From positions 1-64,000 of the forward strand of contig SZOW01000003.1 in NCBI GenBank assembly GCA_030263395.1: a stretch of 64,000 bases of DNA, given 5' to 3'. Below are positions 47,827 through 55,859 of this stretch, piece by piece; position 1 is the stretch's first letter, and each line of letters starts with the position of its first letter. Both the position numbers and the translations under genes were made by a program. A model generated the notes under the pieces. The model made no database searches, was not told the origin of the DNA, and saw only the letters and a program-made list of their open reading frames with translations. The DNA is from QUBU01 sp014337915. Its GTDB lineage: Bacteria; Pseudomonadota; Gammaproteobacteria; Steroidobacterales; GCA-2729495.

Positions 47827-49619
47827 CAACGGTAGAACCGCCGCATGTCGCGCAGCGCGTCGGCCACTACCACGGGATCAAACCTCGCTCCGGGGATCGG
47901 CCGGTAGTCAGGGCCGAGCACCTCGACGAAGCCGCCGGGGTGAGTGACGATGGCCCGGCCCGGCTCGACGATGGCGTGGGAGTTGTAGCTGCCGGCGATG
48001 ATCCAGGGCCAGTCCCTGGCGGCGAACAGCTCGTGGCCGACCGCATAATCGGCCGGATCGTTGCGGCAACCGAACAGGTCCTGCAGCAGCGTCACCGGCA
48101 GGTCGTAATGCGAGCTGCGATGCCGGTACACGGCCGGGGCGCGCCCGGGCCAGTGCATGACCAGCGTGGCGCGCAGCTGGGCGGCACTGTAGTCGCTGGC
48201 ATGGCCGAGGTAGCCGAGGCCGTTGTCGTCGAACTCGTAGCCGTGGTCGCTGAGGATGATCACCAGCGTCTGTTCCAGCAGCCCCTCGGCCTGCAGTGTC
48301 GCCATGACGCGGCCGATCTCGCCATCGACCATCTGTGCCGAGCGCCGGTACTGCCGCCAGGCGGCCTGCACCTCCGGCTTGCTGCCGAAGCGGCCGTCCA
48401 TCGGCAGCGGCCCGGGATCGGCCGACATCTCCCCCATCGGCGGGTCGTAGTAAAGGAACCCGAAGAAGGGTTGTGAGTGGTCACGCTTGCCGAGCCAGGC
48501 CAGCCAGCCATCGGTGACCGCGCGGTTGCGCTGCACGGCGGAAATGCCCGGTGTTTCGCCGCCCAGGCCCGGCACTCCGGCGAATACGGTGCGGCCGATA
48601 TCGGTCGGCGTGCCGAAGCCGGGCGCCGCGAACAGGCCGAGCTGGTAGCCGCGCCGGCGCAGCTCGGACATCAGCACCGGCGGCTGCTGCACGCCATAAA
48701 AAGTGTCGAGGTAGGTGCTCGGCAGGCCGTAGAACATGGAGAAGATACCAGCGCGCGAGGAGTTGCCCCCGCTCCAGTGGTTGGCGAACTCCTGGCCGGT
48801 TCGGCGCACGCGGTCCAGCTCCGGCATCAGCGCCGGATCGATGACATCGGGGCGCAGCGCATCGACGATCACCCAGACGATATTCGGCGTCGGCGCCGGC
48901 GCGGTGCACTGCATGGGCTGCAGCGGATACTGCAGCTGCCCGCCACCATCCGCGCCGACCCGCTGCAACTGCAGCTGCCGGTCCACCTGCGCCTGGCTGA
49001 CCAGTCCCAGGCGCACCATCCGGCGCTTCGCATGGATGGGGAAATACGCGGGCAGGTAGCGCGTCAGCTGCGTGACCGGCAGGTAACCGAGCGCATCCGC
49101 CCAGATGTGGATCGCCTGGCTGCCGAGCCAGGCGACGACCAGCACCAGCGCCACCCAGCGCCCACCGCGGGAAGGCCGGCCCTCGAGCCAGCCACGGACA
49201 CTGCCAGCGAGCAGCGTCTCGAACACCAGAGCCAGCAGGCCGATGAGCCCGACCAGCAGCCAGGTAGAACGCTCGAACAGCATCGCCGTCAGCCAGGTCA
49301 GATGGTAGCGCTGGCTGGCGAAGACATTGCCATCGACCACCAGCAGCGTGGCCGTCGCCGCGGCCAGCAGCACGGCGACCGCCATGACCAGCAGGCGCGA
49401 GGGCAGCAGCAGGCACAGCGGAATCACGACCAGCAGCGCCGGCAACGCTGCCAGCAGCGAAAAGTGGCCAACGTAGGCCAGCAGTGCGTAGACCAGGCCG
49501 AGGGCATCGCTCTGCCAGGGCACCAGCCAGATGAAGCGCAGGCCGAGCAGGGCGAACAGCGCCGCATTGGCGGCGACGAACCAGCCGGTCCAGCGCAGCA
49601 GCTGGCGACGGGTGGTCAT
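47826..49619 (-). CDS. YejM-like membrane protein (DUF3413 plus sulfatase fold)
   Basis: A 597-residue inner-membrane protein. Residues 1-185 are a five-helix DUF3413 domain and the rest a periplasmic alkaline-phosphatase/sulfatase fold starting NIVWVIVDALRPD (Asp253). Conserved elements include SGGNSSRAGIFSMFYGLP, where Ser287/Ser288 sit at the nucleophile position, SDHGYEFDDN and SSHYDLPVTLLQDLFG. The nearest known protein is YejM/PbgA, which controls lipopolysaccharide levels in E. coli; related fold members transfer phosphoethanolamine. In this cluster, transfer of an aminoethylphosphonate head group to a lipid or glycan is an attractive but unproven role. The ATG at 49619 falls one base before the preceding gene's stop. 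Confidence 0.87.
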   Translation of the reverse strand: MTTRRQLLRWTGWFVAANAALFALLGLRFIWLVPWQSDALGLVYALLAYVGHFSLLAALPALLVVIPLCLLLPSRLLVMAVAVLLAAATATLLVVDGNVFASQRYHLTWLTAMLFERSTWLLVGLIGLLALVFETLLAGSVRGWLEGRPSRGGRWVALVLVVAWLGSQAIHIWADALGYLPVTQLTRYLPAYFPIHAKRRMVRLGLVSQAQVDRQLQLQRVGADGGGQLQYPLQPMQCTAPAPTPNIVWVIVDALRPDVIDPALMPELDRVRRTGQEFANHWSGGNSSRAGIFSMFYGLPSTYLDTFYGVQQPPVLMSELRRRGYQLGLFAAPGFGTPTDIGRTVFAGVPGLGGETPGISAVQRNRAVTDGWLAWLGKRDHSQPFFGFLYYDPPMGEMSADPGPLPMDGRFGSKPEVQAAWRQYRRSAQMVDGEIGRVMATLQAEGLLEQTLVIILSDHGYEFDDNGLGYLGHASDYSAAQLRATLVMHWPGRAPAVYRHRSSHYDLPVTLLQDLFGCRNDPADYAVGHELFAARDWPWIIAGSYNSHAIVEPGRAIVTHPGGFVEVLGPDYRPIPGARFDPVVVADALRDMRRFYR

Positions 49620-49620
49620 A

Positions 49621-50793
49621 TCAGCGCTGCTCCACAGAGCTGGCGGCGCCCGCGGCGACCTCGGCGGCAATGGCCGCCACGGCCTCGGCCGCGGCGCGGC
49701 CGCTGCTGCCGACGTTGCAGATGTAATCGCGGCGCAGGGCGGCAGCGTTCTCGCGGGCGCGGGCCGGATCAAGCACCAGCTCGCGGACCAGGCGCGGCGC
49801 ATCGGCCAGCCGGTCCGGTGCCAGCAGCGCGCCCAGCCTGGCGCGCACCCAGGACTCGAAGGGCTCCATGCCCAGCTCCTGCCAGCTGTCGTTGCGGCTC
49901 TTGGGCGGCAGGTCGATGTAGAGCACCGGCTTCTCCAGGCCCATGCCGTAGTCCTGGCCGGCACCCGACCAGTCGGTGATCATCACATGCGAGTCGAACA
50001 GCGAGTCGCTCTCCCCCATCTGCTCGACCAGGCGAAAGCGCGGGTTGCTGCCATGGCGCGCGGTGATGCGGTCGATGACTTCCGGGGTCTGCCAGCGCGT
50101 CTGGAAATGCGGGCGCAGCGTCAGCCGGAAGCCGGCATCGAGCAGGATGCCGGCCAGCTCCAGCCCACAGGTATTGAGGATGGTCTGCTCGCCCCAGGAA
50201 GGCGCGAGCAGTACATGGATGTCGGCGTCGCTGGCGACCGGCGGCGGCTCGCGCCGCTCCGCCAGCAGCTGCTCGATGCGGTGGTAGCCATGGGCCACCA
50301 GGCGCTTGGGCGACAGGCCCTTGAGTTCCTCACGCCGGCGGATCTCCCGCGCCTGGTGCGGCCCGGCGTAGAGGATGGTGTCGTAGTGGTCGAAAGAATC
50401 CGCGTGATCGGCCATGTGGGTGCTGATCAGCGAGTGGAACATGTAGACGTAGTGGACCGGGTGGATGGAGCGCTTGAGGTCGAAATTGCCGAGGTCCAGC
50501 AGCTGGGTGAGCAGCAGGTCGGCCTGCAGGAACTGGAAGAACCAGATGCGCACCAGCCCCTTGCCGATGCAGAAGCCGCCGATGCGCGCGTCAGCCTGGT
50601 GCAGGCCGGGATCGGCGGGGTCGGAGCTGACGTAGCAGATGCGCTCGCCCAGCACGCCGGTCAGGTGGGCGACGATCGGCTGGAAATGGTGCCAGTCCTG
50701 GCCGCTCTCCGAGTACAGCACGATGTGCCGCGCCGACCGCGGTAGGCGGTTGAAGCGCCGGTACTCGCACCACTCGCCGAGGAAGCCTCGCAT
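49621..50793 (-). CDS. CDP-glycerol glycerophosphotransferase-like enzyme
   Basis: A 390-residue cytoplasmic or membrane-associated GT-B-like transferase of the TagF/TagB family, which polymerises or primes glycerol-phosphate in teichoic-acid-type polymers. Visible family features are MFHSLISTHMADH near residue 120, HVLLAPSWGEQ, LRPHFQTRW, and the DWSGAGQDYGMGLEKPVLYID segment with the conserved aspartate and serine (quoted here as ITDWSGAGQDYGMGLEKPV). In a phosphonate cluster it probably uses a CMP-activated aminoethylphosphonate or glycerol-type donor. The ATG at 50793 shares its last base with the upstream small gene's stop. Confidence 0.85.
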   Translation of the reverse strand: MRGFLGEWCEYRRFNRLPRSARHIVLYSESGQDWHHFQPIVAHLTGVLGERICYVSSDPADPGLHQADARIGGFCIGKGLVRIWFFQFLQADLLLTQLLDLGNFDLKRSIHPVHYVYMFHSLISTHMADHADSFDHYDTILYAGPHQAREIRRREELKGLSPKRLVAHGYHRIEQLLAERREPPPVASDADIHVLLAPSWGEQTILNTCGLELAGILLDAGFRLTLRPHFQTRWQTPEVIDRITARHGSNPRFRLVEQMGESDSLFDSHVMITDWSGAGQDYGMGLEKPVLYIDLPPKSRNDSWQELGMEPFESWVRARLGALLAPDRLADAPRLVRELVLDPARARENAAALRRDYICNVGSSGRAAAEAVAAIAAEVAAGAASSVEQR

Positions 50794-51077
50794 CAGTCCC
50801 GGGACGCAGGCGGCTCCCCGGCCTCCGCTGCCCTGGCGGGCTGCGCGGGAGGCGGCCCGGGAGGCTGCACCGGGTTGCCTGCATCACGACGGAACAGACC
50901 CTTGAGCTTGTACCAGAACGTCTTGATCGCCAGCGCCGCCGTGGCGAACACGCCGACGATGGCCGACAGGATCATGCTGCCGGTGCTGGGGTCGAGATAG
51001 GCCCAGGCCTCGGGCGCCACCATGGCCAGCGAAACCAGCAGGATGGGAGCGAGGCTCCGCGCGTTTGTCTTGTTCAT
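50793..51077 (-). CDS. Small exported membrane protein with YLDPSTGSM motif
   Basis: A 94-residue protein: a signal segment (LAPILLVSLAMVAPEAWA) is followed at once by YLDPSTGSMILSAIVGVFA, then a short hydrophobic stretch, a basic KLKGLFRRDAG and a proline-rich tail. Similar YLDPGTGS proteins occur, I believe, in exopolysaccharide and envelope gene clusters, without known function. Here it is translated in a reading frame overlapping the glycerophosphotransferase (shared TGATG). It could anchor or regulate the transferase at the membrane. Confidence 0.75.
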   Translation of the reverse strand: MNKTNARSLAPILLVSLAMVAPEAWAYLDPSTGSMILSAIVGVFATAALAIKTFWYKLKGLFRRDAGNPVQPPGPPPAQPARAAEAGEPPASRD

Positions 51078-51129
51078 CGCCAATCTCCCGGGCCTTGCCG
51101 GCCACTGCGTGCCCGGCCGCTGTTTAGCA

Positions 51130-51909
51130 TCAATGACCGCGCGGTGCAATGCCGTTGCGGGCCGCGGCATCCAGGGCCGTGATCTGCCGATACAGGCCGC
51201 TGCGGGCACGCCGCAGCTGCGCTGGGTCGTCGATCTCGCCCCAGAGCAGGTCCGGCACCAGCGGGCAGGCGATGGGGCGCTCACGGCCGGCCGCCACCAG
51301 GCAGTCGGTCTCGTAGTCGAAGGCCAGCGACTTGCGGAACGCCCGGGCTGCGATGCGCTGCATCAGCGCGAAGAGCGGCGCCGAAATCAGCGAGATGCCC
51401 ACCAGCTCGCCGGCCACCTCGGGGCCCAGCTGCGCACGGTCCTTGGACATGGCGCGCAGCAGGCCGCCCGGGGCCTCCACATGGACCTCGTCACCCGCCC
51501 CGGTCGGGCCGGAGAGCAGCACGGCGTCGGCCGCTTCCTGCGCCAGCAGGACCTCCAGCGCGCGGGGCTCGTAGATCAGGTCGGATTCCAGCAGCAGGAA
51601 CGGGCCGCGCAGCGCATCCCGCGCGCAGTACAGCGAGTACATGCTGCCGGAATGGGCGAACTCGGCGTTGTGGACGGTGCGTATCCAGCCGGGGTAGGCC
51701 TTCGCCAGCGCCTCGTAATGCCCGGCGCTGTAGCCGGTGACGATGACCACCTCGGCGATGCCCACCGTCAGCAGCCGCAGCACCGATTCCTCGACGATCG
51801 GCCGGTCGCCGAGGCGCAGGAAGCCCTTCGGGTAGCCGCTGACCTCGGCGCGCAGCCGCTTTCCCTGGCCAGCCGCCAGGATGACCGCCGAACGCACTGC
51901 AGCCGTCAC
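51130..51909 (-). CDS. Nucleotidyltransferase, PntC/LicC-like (candidate CMP-aminoethylphosphonate synthase)
   Basis: A 259-residue nucleotidyltransferase with VILAAGQGKRLRAE, YPKGFLRLGDRPI and NAEFAHSGSMYSLYCA, followed by LLLESDLIYE. The N-x3-S-G-S-M-Y region resembles the substrate site of phosphocholine (LicC) and 2-aminoethylphosphonate (PntC) cytidylyltransferases. Because it lies between a phosphonate transaminase and a phosphotransferase, CTP activation of 2-aminoethylphosphonate is the likely reaction. The start is GTG at 51907-51909, overlapping the transaminase stop (GTGA). Substrate specificity is inferred, not shown. Confidence 0.82.
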   Translation of the reverse strand: MTAAVRSAVILAAGQGKRLRAEVSGYPKGFLRLGDRPIVEESVLRLLTVGIAEVVIVTGYSAGHYEALAKAYPGWIRTVHNAEFAHSGSMYSLYCARDALRGPFLLLESDLIYEPRALEVLLAQEAADAVLLSGPTGAGDEVHVEAPGGLLRAMSKDRAQLGPEVAGELVGISLISAPLFALMQRIAARAFRKSLAFDYETDCLVAAGRERPIACPLVPDLLWGEIDDPAQLRRARSGLYRQITALDAAARNGIAPRGH

Positions 51910-53003
51910 CGGCGCCGCCCGGGTATGGCGGCGCGCAGCGCGCCGCAGAGGCGCTGCAGGTCGTCCTCCCTGATGTCGCCCATGTGGGCGATGCGGAAGA
52001 TGCCCGGCGCGAGCCGCCCCTGCCCCGCGTAGATGATGAAGCCACGGCGCTTCAGCGCATCGTGCAGGCCCGCGTAGTCCTGCCCGCCCGGCAGGCGATA
52101 GGACCAGAGCACGCTGCCGAACGCGCTGGCCGGCAGCAGCGGGCGCACGCCGCGGGCTTCCAGCGTCGCGGCGATGCGCGCGGCACGCTCGCGGTAGCAG
52201 GCGCGGCGCGCGGTCCAGCCGCCCTGCTCCGCATGCTCGTCCAGTGCCGCATCCAGCGCGAAGGCGACCTGCACGGCCTGGGTGAACGGCGAGTAGCCAT
52301 CGGCATGCTGGGCCGCGTGGCAGGCGTGGAGATCGAGGTACACGCTGCCGGCGTCCGCTGCCGGGCGCCGCCACAGGTCGCGCCGTGCCAGCACGAAGGA
52401 CAGGCCCGGCGCCCCATGCAGGCACTTGTTGGCGGTGGCGGCGACCGCTGCCAGGTTCCAGTCGCGCCCGGCGATGTACTCGGCACCGAAGCTGCTGACC
52501 CCGTCGAGCAGCAGCTGCACGCCCCAGGCGCGGCAGGCACGGCCGATCATCTCCAGGTCATTGAGCCGGCCGGTCGTGGTTTCATGGTGCACCACGGCCA
52601 CGTGACTGATGGACGGATCGCGCGCCAGCGCGGCCTCCAGCTGCGGGATGCCGGGCCCTGCCAACCAGTCCTGCGCCAGCAGCTGCTGCGGCCGTCCCAG
52701 CGCCCTGAGCATGCGGGACATGCGCTCGCCGTACACGCCGTTGGCGAGCACCAGCGTGGTCCGGTCGCGCGGTGCGAAGGCACGCAGCATGCCCTCCACC
52801 GCCGCGGTGCCTGAACCGCTGAGCAGCACGGCGTCGAAGTCGGCCGCCAGCTCCGCGTACACCCCGGCCAATCGCCGGTTGATACCCTGGACCAGCGCGG
52901 CGAATTCCGGCTCGCGGTGGCACCAGTCGCCGCGGCCCAGCGCGGCGCGCACGCGTTGCGTCAGGGTCACCGGGCCCGGATTGAGGAGGATGCTGCGATC
53001 CAT
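51906..53003 (-). CDS. 2-aminoethylphosphonate-type aminotransferase
   Basis: A 365-residue class V pyridoxal-phosphate aminotransferase. The start NPGPVTLTQRVRAAL, the motif SGSGTAAVEGML, Asp167 in LLLDGVSSFGAEYI and the Schiff-base Lys193 in TANKCLHGAPG match the PhnW group, which interconverts 2-aminoethylphosphonate and phosphonoacetaldehyde. In a biosynthetic cluster with PEP mutase and decarboxylase it would run in the amination direction. The ATG at 53003 follows the decarboxylase stop after 18 bases. Confidence 0.9.
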   Translation of the reverse strand: MDRSILLNPGPVTLTQRVRAALGRGDWCHREPEFAALVQGINRRLAGVYAELAADFDAVLLSGSGTAAVEGMLRAFAPRDRTTLVLANGVYGERMSRMLRALGRPQQLLAQDWLAGPGIPQLEAALARDPSISHVAVVHHETTTGRLNDLEMIGRACRAWGVQLLLDGVSSFGAEYIAGRDWNLAAVAATANKCLHGAPGLSFVLARRDLWRRPAADAGSVYLDLHACHAAQHADGYSPFTQAVQVAFALDAALDEHAEQGGWTARRACYRERAARIAATLEARGVRPLLPASAFGSVLWSYRLPGGQDYAGLHDALKRRGFIIYAGQGRLAPGIFRIAHMGDIREDDLQRLCGALRAAIPGRRR

Positions 53004-53021
53004 GGCCGGCGCGATCCGCCG

Positions 53022-54179
53022 TCAGGCCGGCAGGGCCGGGCGCGGGCCGAGGTGCTGGCGCAGGCGTGCGGCCACCTCCGCCGGTGCGGTGGCCGGCCGC
53101 GGCAGGTTGTCCGGCACGCCCGGGCAGATCGGCACATGGACCAGGCGCAGGCCCGCTGCCCGCCAGTCGACATGCTCGCGCAGCTCGTCGGGGTCGCTGG
53201 TCACGATCACGCGCGGATAGCCGGCGGCCGCGGCAAGCGCGCAGAAGTCCACGTTGCGGGATACGGTGGCCTGGCCGCCGGTGGATTCGTGCATGCCGTT
53301 GTCGAGCAGGATGTGCAGCAGGTTCGGTGGCCGCTCGGTGCCGAGCGTGGCGAAGGCGCCGAGGCGCATCAGCATGGCGCCATCGCCATCGAGGACGATG
53401 ACCCGCTTGTCCGGCCGGGCGATGGCCAGCCCGAGGCCGAAGCTCGCCGCGCAACCCATCGAGCCGACCATGTAGAGCTGGCAGGGACGATCATCCAGCG
53501 CCCAGAGCTCGCGCCCGGTGTAGCCGGTGGTGGCGACGACGATGTCATCAGTGCGCAGCGCCATCTGCACCGCGCCCAGCATCCTGCGGCGCGTGGCCCG
53601 CGCGATGCGCTCGGAGGCCATCTCGCCACCGTGGCGCCGGCGCAGCGCCTGCGGGGTCCGGGCCTCCAGTTCCGTGGGCTCGACCGCGCCCTTGCTCATG
53701 ACCAGTGCGTAAGGCCGGCTTTCGCGCCGCATGTACTCGCAGGCGCGGTCGAGGGCGGGCGCGATGGCCTCCGCCGCCGACGGGAACGGCTCCCAGGCGA
53801 TGCCCATCAGCTCCAGCAGCTGCGGCGTGATGCGCCCCATCAGCTCGTGCTGCGGCTCGTCGGCGGCCGCGCCCGGCTCGCCACGCCAGGTGACGATGAT
53901 CAGCACCGGCAGGCGGAAGGTCCAGGTGAGCGAGGTCAGCGGATTGACCGCGTTGCCGAGCCCGGAGTTCTGGAACATGACGATGCTGGGCAGGCCACCG
54001 AGTTCCGCCCCGGCCGCCACGGCGACGGCATCGCCCTCGTTGACCGCGCCGACGTAGCGCAGCTCGCGGGAATTGATCACGTGGTTGATGAACGGCGTCA
54101 GGTAGGAACAGGGCACGCCGGTGTACAGGCCGAAGCCGCGGGCACTGGCAGCCTCGATGAAACTCGCCGCCGCGATCAC
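53022..54179 (-). CDS. Phosphonopyruvate decarboxylase
   Basis: A 385-residue thiamine-diphosphate enzyme that makes phosphonoacetaldehyde from phosphonopyruvate, driving the unfavourable PEP mutase reaction forward. The N-terminal TGVPCSYLTPFINHVI and FQNSGLGNAVNPLTSL motifs and the C-terminal thiamine-binding DGDGAMLMRLGAF and LDNGMHESTGGQ motifs are characteristic of Ppd. The start is GTG at 54177-54179, overlapping the PEP mutase stop as GTGA. Its adjacency to PEP mutase and the transaminase completes the route to 2-aminoethylphosphonate. Confidence 0.93.
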   Translation of the reverse strand: MIAAASFIEAASARGFGLYTGVPCSYLTPFINHVINSRELRYVGAVNEGDAVAVAAGAELGGLPSIVMFQNSGLGNAVNPLTSLTWTFRLPVLIIVTWRGEPGAAADEPQHELMGRITPQLLELMGIAWEPFPSAAEAIAPALDRACEYMRRESRPYALVMSKGAVEPTELEARTPQALRRRHGGEMASERIARATRRRMLGAVQMALRTDDIVVATTGYTGRELWALDDRPCQLYMVGSMGCAASFGLGLAIARPDKRVIVLDGDGAMLMRLGAFATLGTERPPNLLHILLDNGMHESTGGQATVSRNVDFCALAAAAGYPRVIVTSDPDELREHVDWRAAGLRLVHVPICPGVPDNLPRPATAPAEVAARLRQHLGPRPALPA

Positions 54180-55837
54180 GCGAAGCTCCCGGCCGCCAGC
54201 ACGTCGGCCAGGCTGTCCACATCGAGCCAGTGGCCAGTGGTGTAGACCACACGGACGCGCTCGCCGCGCTCCACCAGCGCCGTGAGCAGCTGGTGCAGCT
54301 TGGCGCGGCGGTTGCCCGGCAGCGCGGCCAGCTCGCGCACCAGGGCCCGCAGCCGTGGCAGTGCCTGGGCGCGCACGCGCAGGAACCCCATCCACTCGCC
54401 ATGGCGCTCGCGCTCCGGGAGGTCCTCGGCGCAGCGGCTGAGGAAAATGTCGTGGTAGAACGCATGGCGCGAGTGCGGCTCGGTGCAGCTGACATAGTCG
54501 GCGGCGCGGCCGCGGTTGACCGACTCGCGCCAGTCGGTGTCGGCGACGATCACGAAATCGTCGCCCGGCTCCGCCAGGCTGTCGACGATGTAGCGCTTGA
54601 AGATGACGTCACCGTAGGAAACGTACAGGTCGCTGCCGTCATCGGCGTCGGCCTCCAGCGCGCGGGCCAGCGACAGCAGTTCGCCGGTGTCGGCGTACTC
54701 GGCATTGTCGACGTAGGCGAGGCCGGGCAGGTCGATGGCGCCCGGCAGGTAGCCGCGCACCACGGTGATGCGCTTGATGCCGGCGGCGTTGTAGGCGGCA
54801 ATGATGTGCGCCAGCAGCGGCTGGCCGCGCACCTCCACCATGGTCTTGGGTCGCGTTGCGGTGAGTTCGCCCAGTGCCGAGCCACGCGAGGCCGCCAGCA
54901 CCACCACGCGCGCCTCGTCGCCCTGCCGCGGCAGGTAGCGCTCCTCGGCTTCCTGCAGCTCCGAGGCGCCCTGCAGCCGGAAGATCTCGCGCACCGGGGC
55001 GACGCGGTCTTCCATGGCCTGCAGGTTCTGCTCGCGCGCCAGCGTCGCCGCGCAGGCCTGCATGGCGGGAATGGCCGCGCGCAGCAGGTGGTTGGCCCAG
55101 ATGGCGATGGAGAAGCCGGCCTCGCGGAACACGTCGGTGGGCGTGGCGTAGTACTTGGTGGGGACGATGACCACCGGGCTGCGATCGCCCCACTCGCGCT
55201 TGAAGGCCAGCACTTCCTTGGGCGTGGCGAGCGCGCTGTGGATCAGGATGCCGTCGGAGCCGGCGGCGTGGTAGGCCTCGGCACGGCGCAGCGCCTCGGC
55301 GAGGCCCCAGCCGGCGATGAAGGCCTCGACGCGGGTGATGATGCAGAAGTCGTCGTCGCGCTGCGCGTCCTTGCCGGCCTTGATGCGGCTGCAGAATTCG
55401 TCGATGTCGGCCAGCTGCTGCTTCTCGCCATCGATGAAGCTGTTGGTCTTGGGGTAGATCTTGTCCTCGATGCAGACCGCGGCCACGCCGCGCTGCTCGA
55501 GCTTGCGCACCAGCCGGCGCACGTTGTTGAAGTTGCCGTAGCCGGTATCGCCGTCGAGCAGGATGGGCACGCTGGTGGCGTCCACCATGAACTCCAGCAT
55601 CTCCAGCACCTGGGTCCAGGAGGCCTCGTTGCTGTCGCGCACGCCGTACTGCGCGGACATGCACAGGCCGCCGGCCCACAGGCCCCTGAATCCCGCCTCC
55701 TCGCCGATGCGGGCACTGATGCCGTTGTGCGCCTCGAGCAGGAACTCGAGTTCGGCGCTCTGCAGCAGTTGCCGGAAACGCGTGGTCCGGCGCAGGCGCT
55801 CCGGCCCGGAATCCGGCGGCTTGAGGTTTGCGACCAT
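54176..55837 (-). CDS. Phosphoenolpyruvate mutase fused to a nucleotidyltransferase
   Basis: A 553-residue two-domain protein. Residues 1-300 are PEP phosphonomutase, with LDGDTGYGN and the diagnostic EDKIYPKTNS motif (Glu124 to Ser133) that separates mutases from lyases of the isocitrate lyase superfamily. Residues about 309-553 are a nucleotidyltransferase with VVLAASRGSALGEL and PKTMVEVRGQPLLAHI; its first glycines are altered relative to the standard LAAGxGxR signature. Such fusions are known in PepM clusters. With the stand-alone PntC-like gene this makes two nucleotidyltransferases in the operon. The ATG at 55837 is the best-supported start. Confidence 0.93.
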   Translation of the reverse strand: MVANLKPPDSGPERLRRTTRFRQLLQSAELEFLLEAHNGISARIGEEAGFRGLWAGGLCMSAQYGVRDSNEASWTQVLEMLEFMVDATSVPILLDGDTGYGNFNNVRRLVRKLEQRGVAAVCIEDKIYPKTNSFIDGEKQQLADIDEFCSRIKAGKDAQRDDDFCIITRVEAFIAGWGLAEALRRAEAYHAAGSDGILIHSALATPKEVLAFKREWGDRSPVVIVPTKYYATPTDVFREAGFSIAIWANHLLRAAIPAMQACAATLAREQNLQAMEDRVAPVREIFRLQGASELQEAEERYLPRQGDEARVVVLAASRGSALGELTATRPKTMVEVRGQPLLAHIIAAYNAAGIKRITVVRGYLPGAIDLPGLAYVDNAEYADTGELLSLARALEADADDGSDLYVSYGDVIFKRYIVDSLAEPGDDFVIVADTDWRESVNRGRAADYVSCTEPHSRHAFYHDIFLSRCAEDLPERERHGEWMGFLRVRAQALPRLRALVRELAALPGNRRAKLHQLLTALVERGERVRVVYTTGHWLDVDSLADVLAAGSFA

Positions 55838-55859
55838 GTTGCGATCCACCCTGCCCGCT

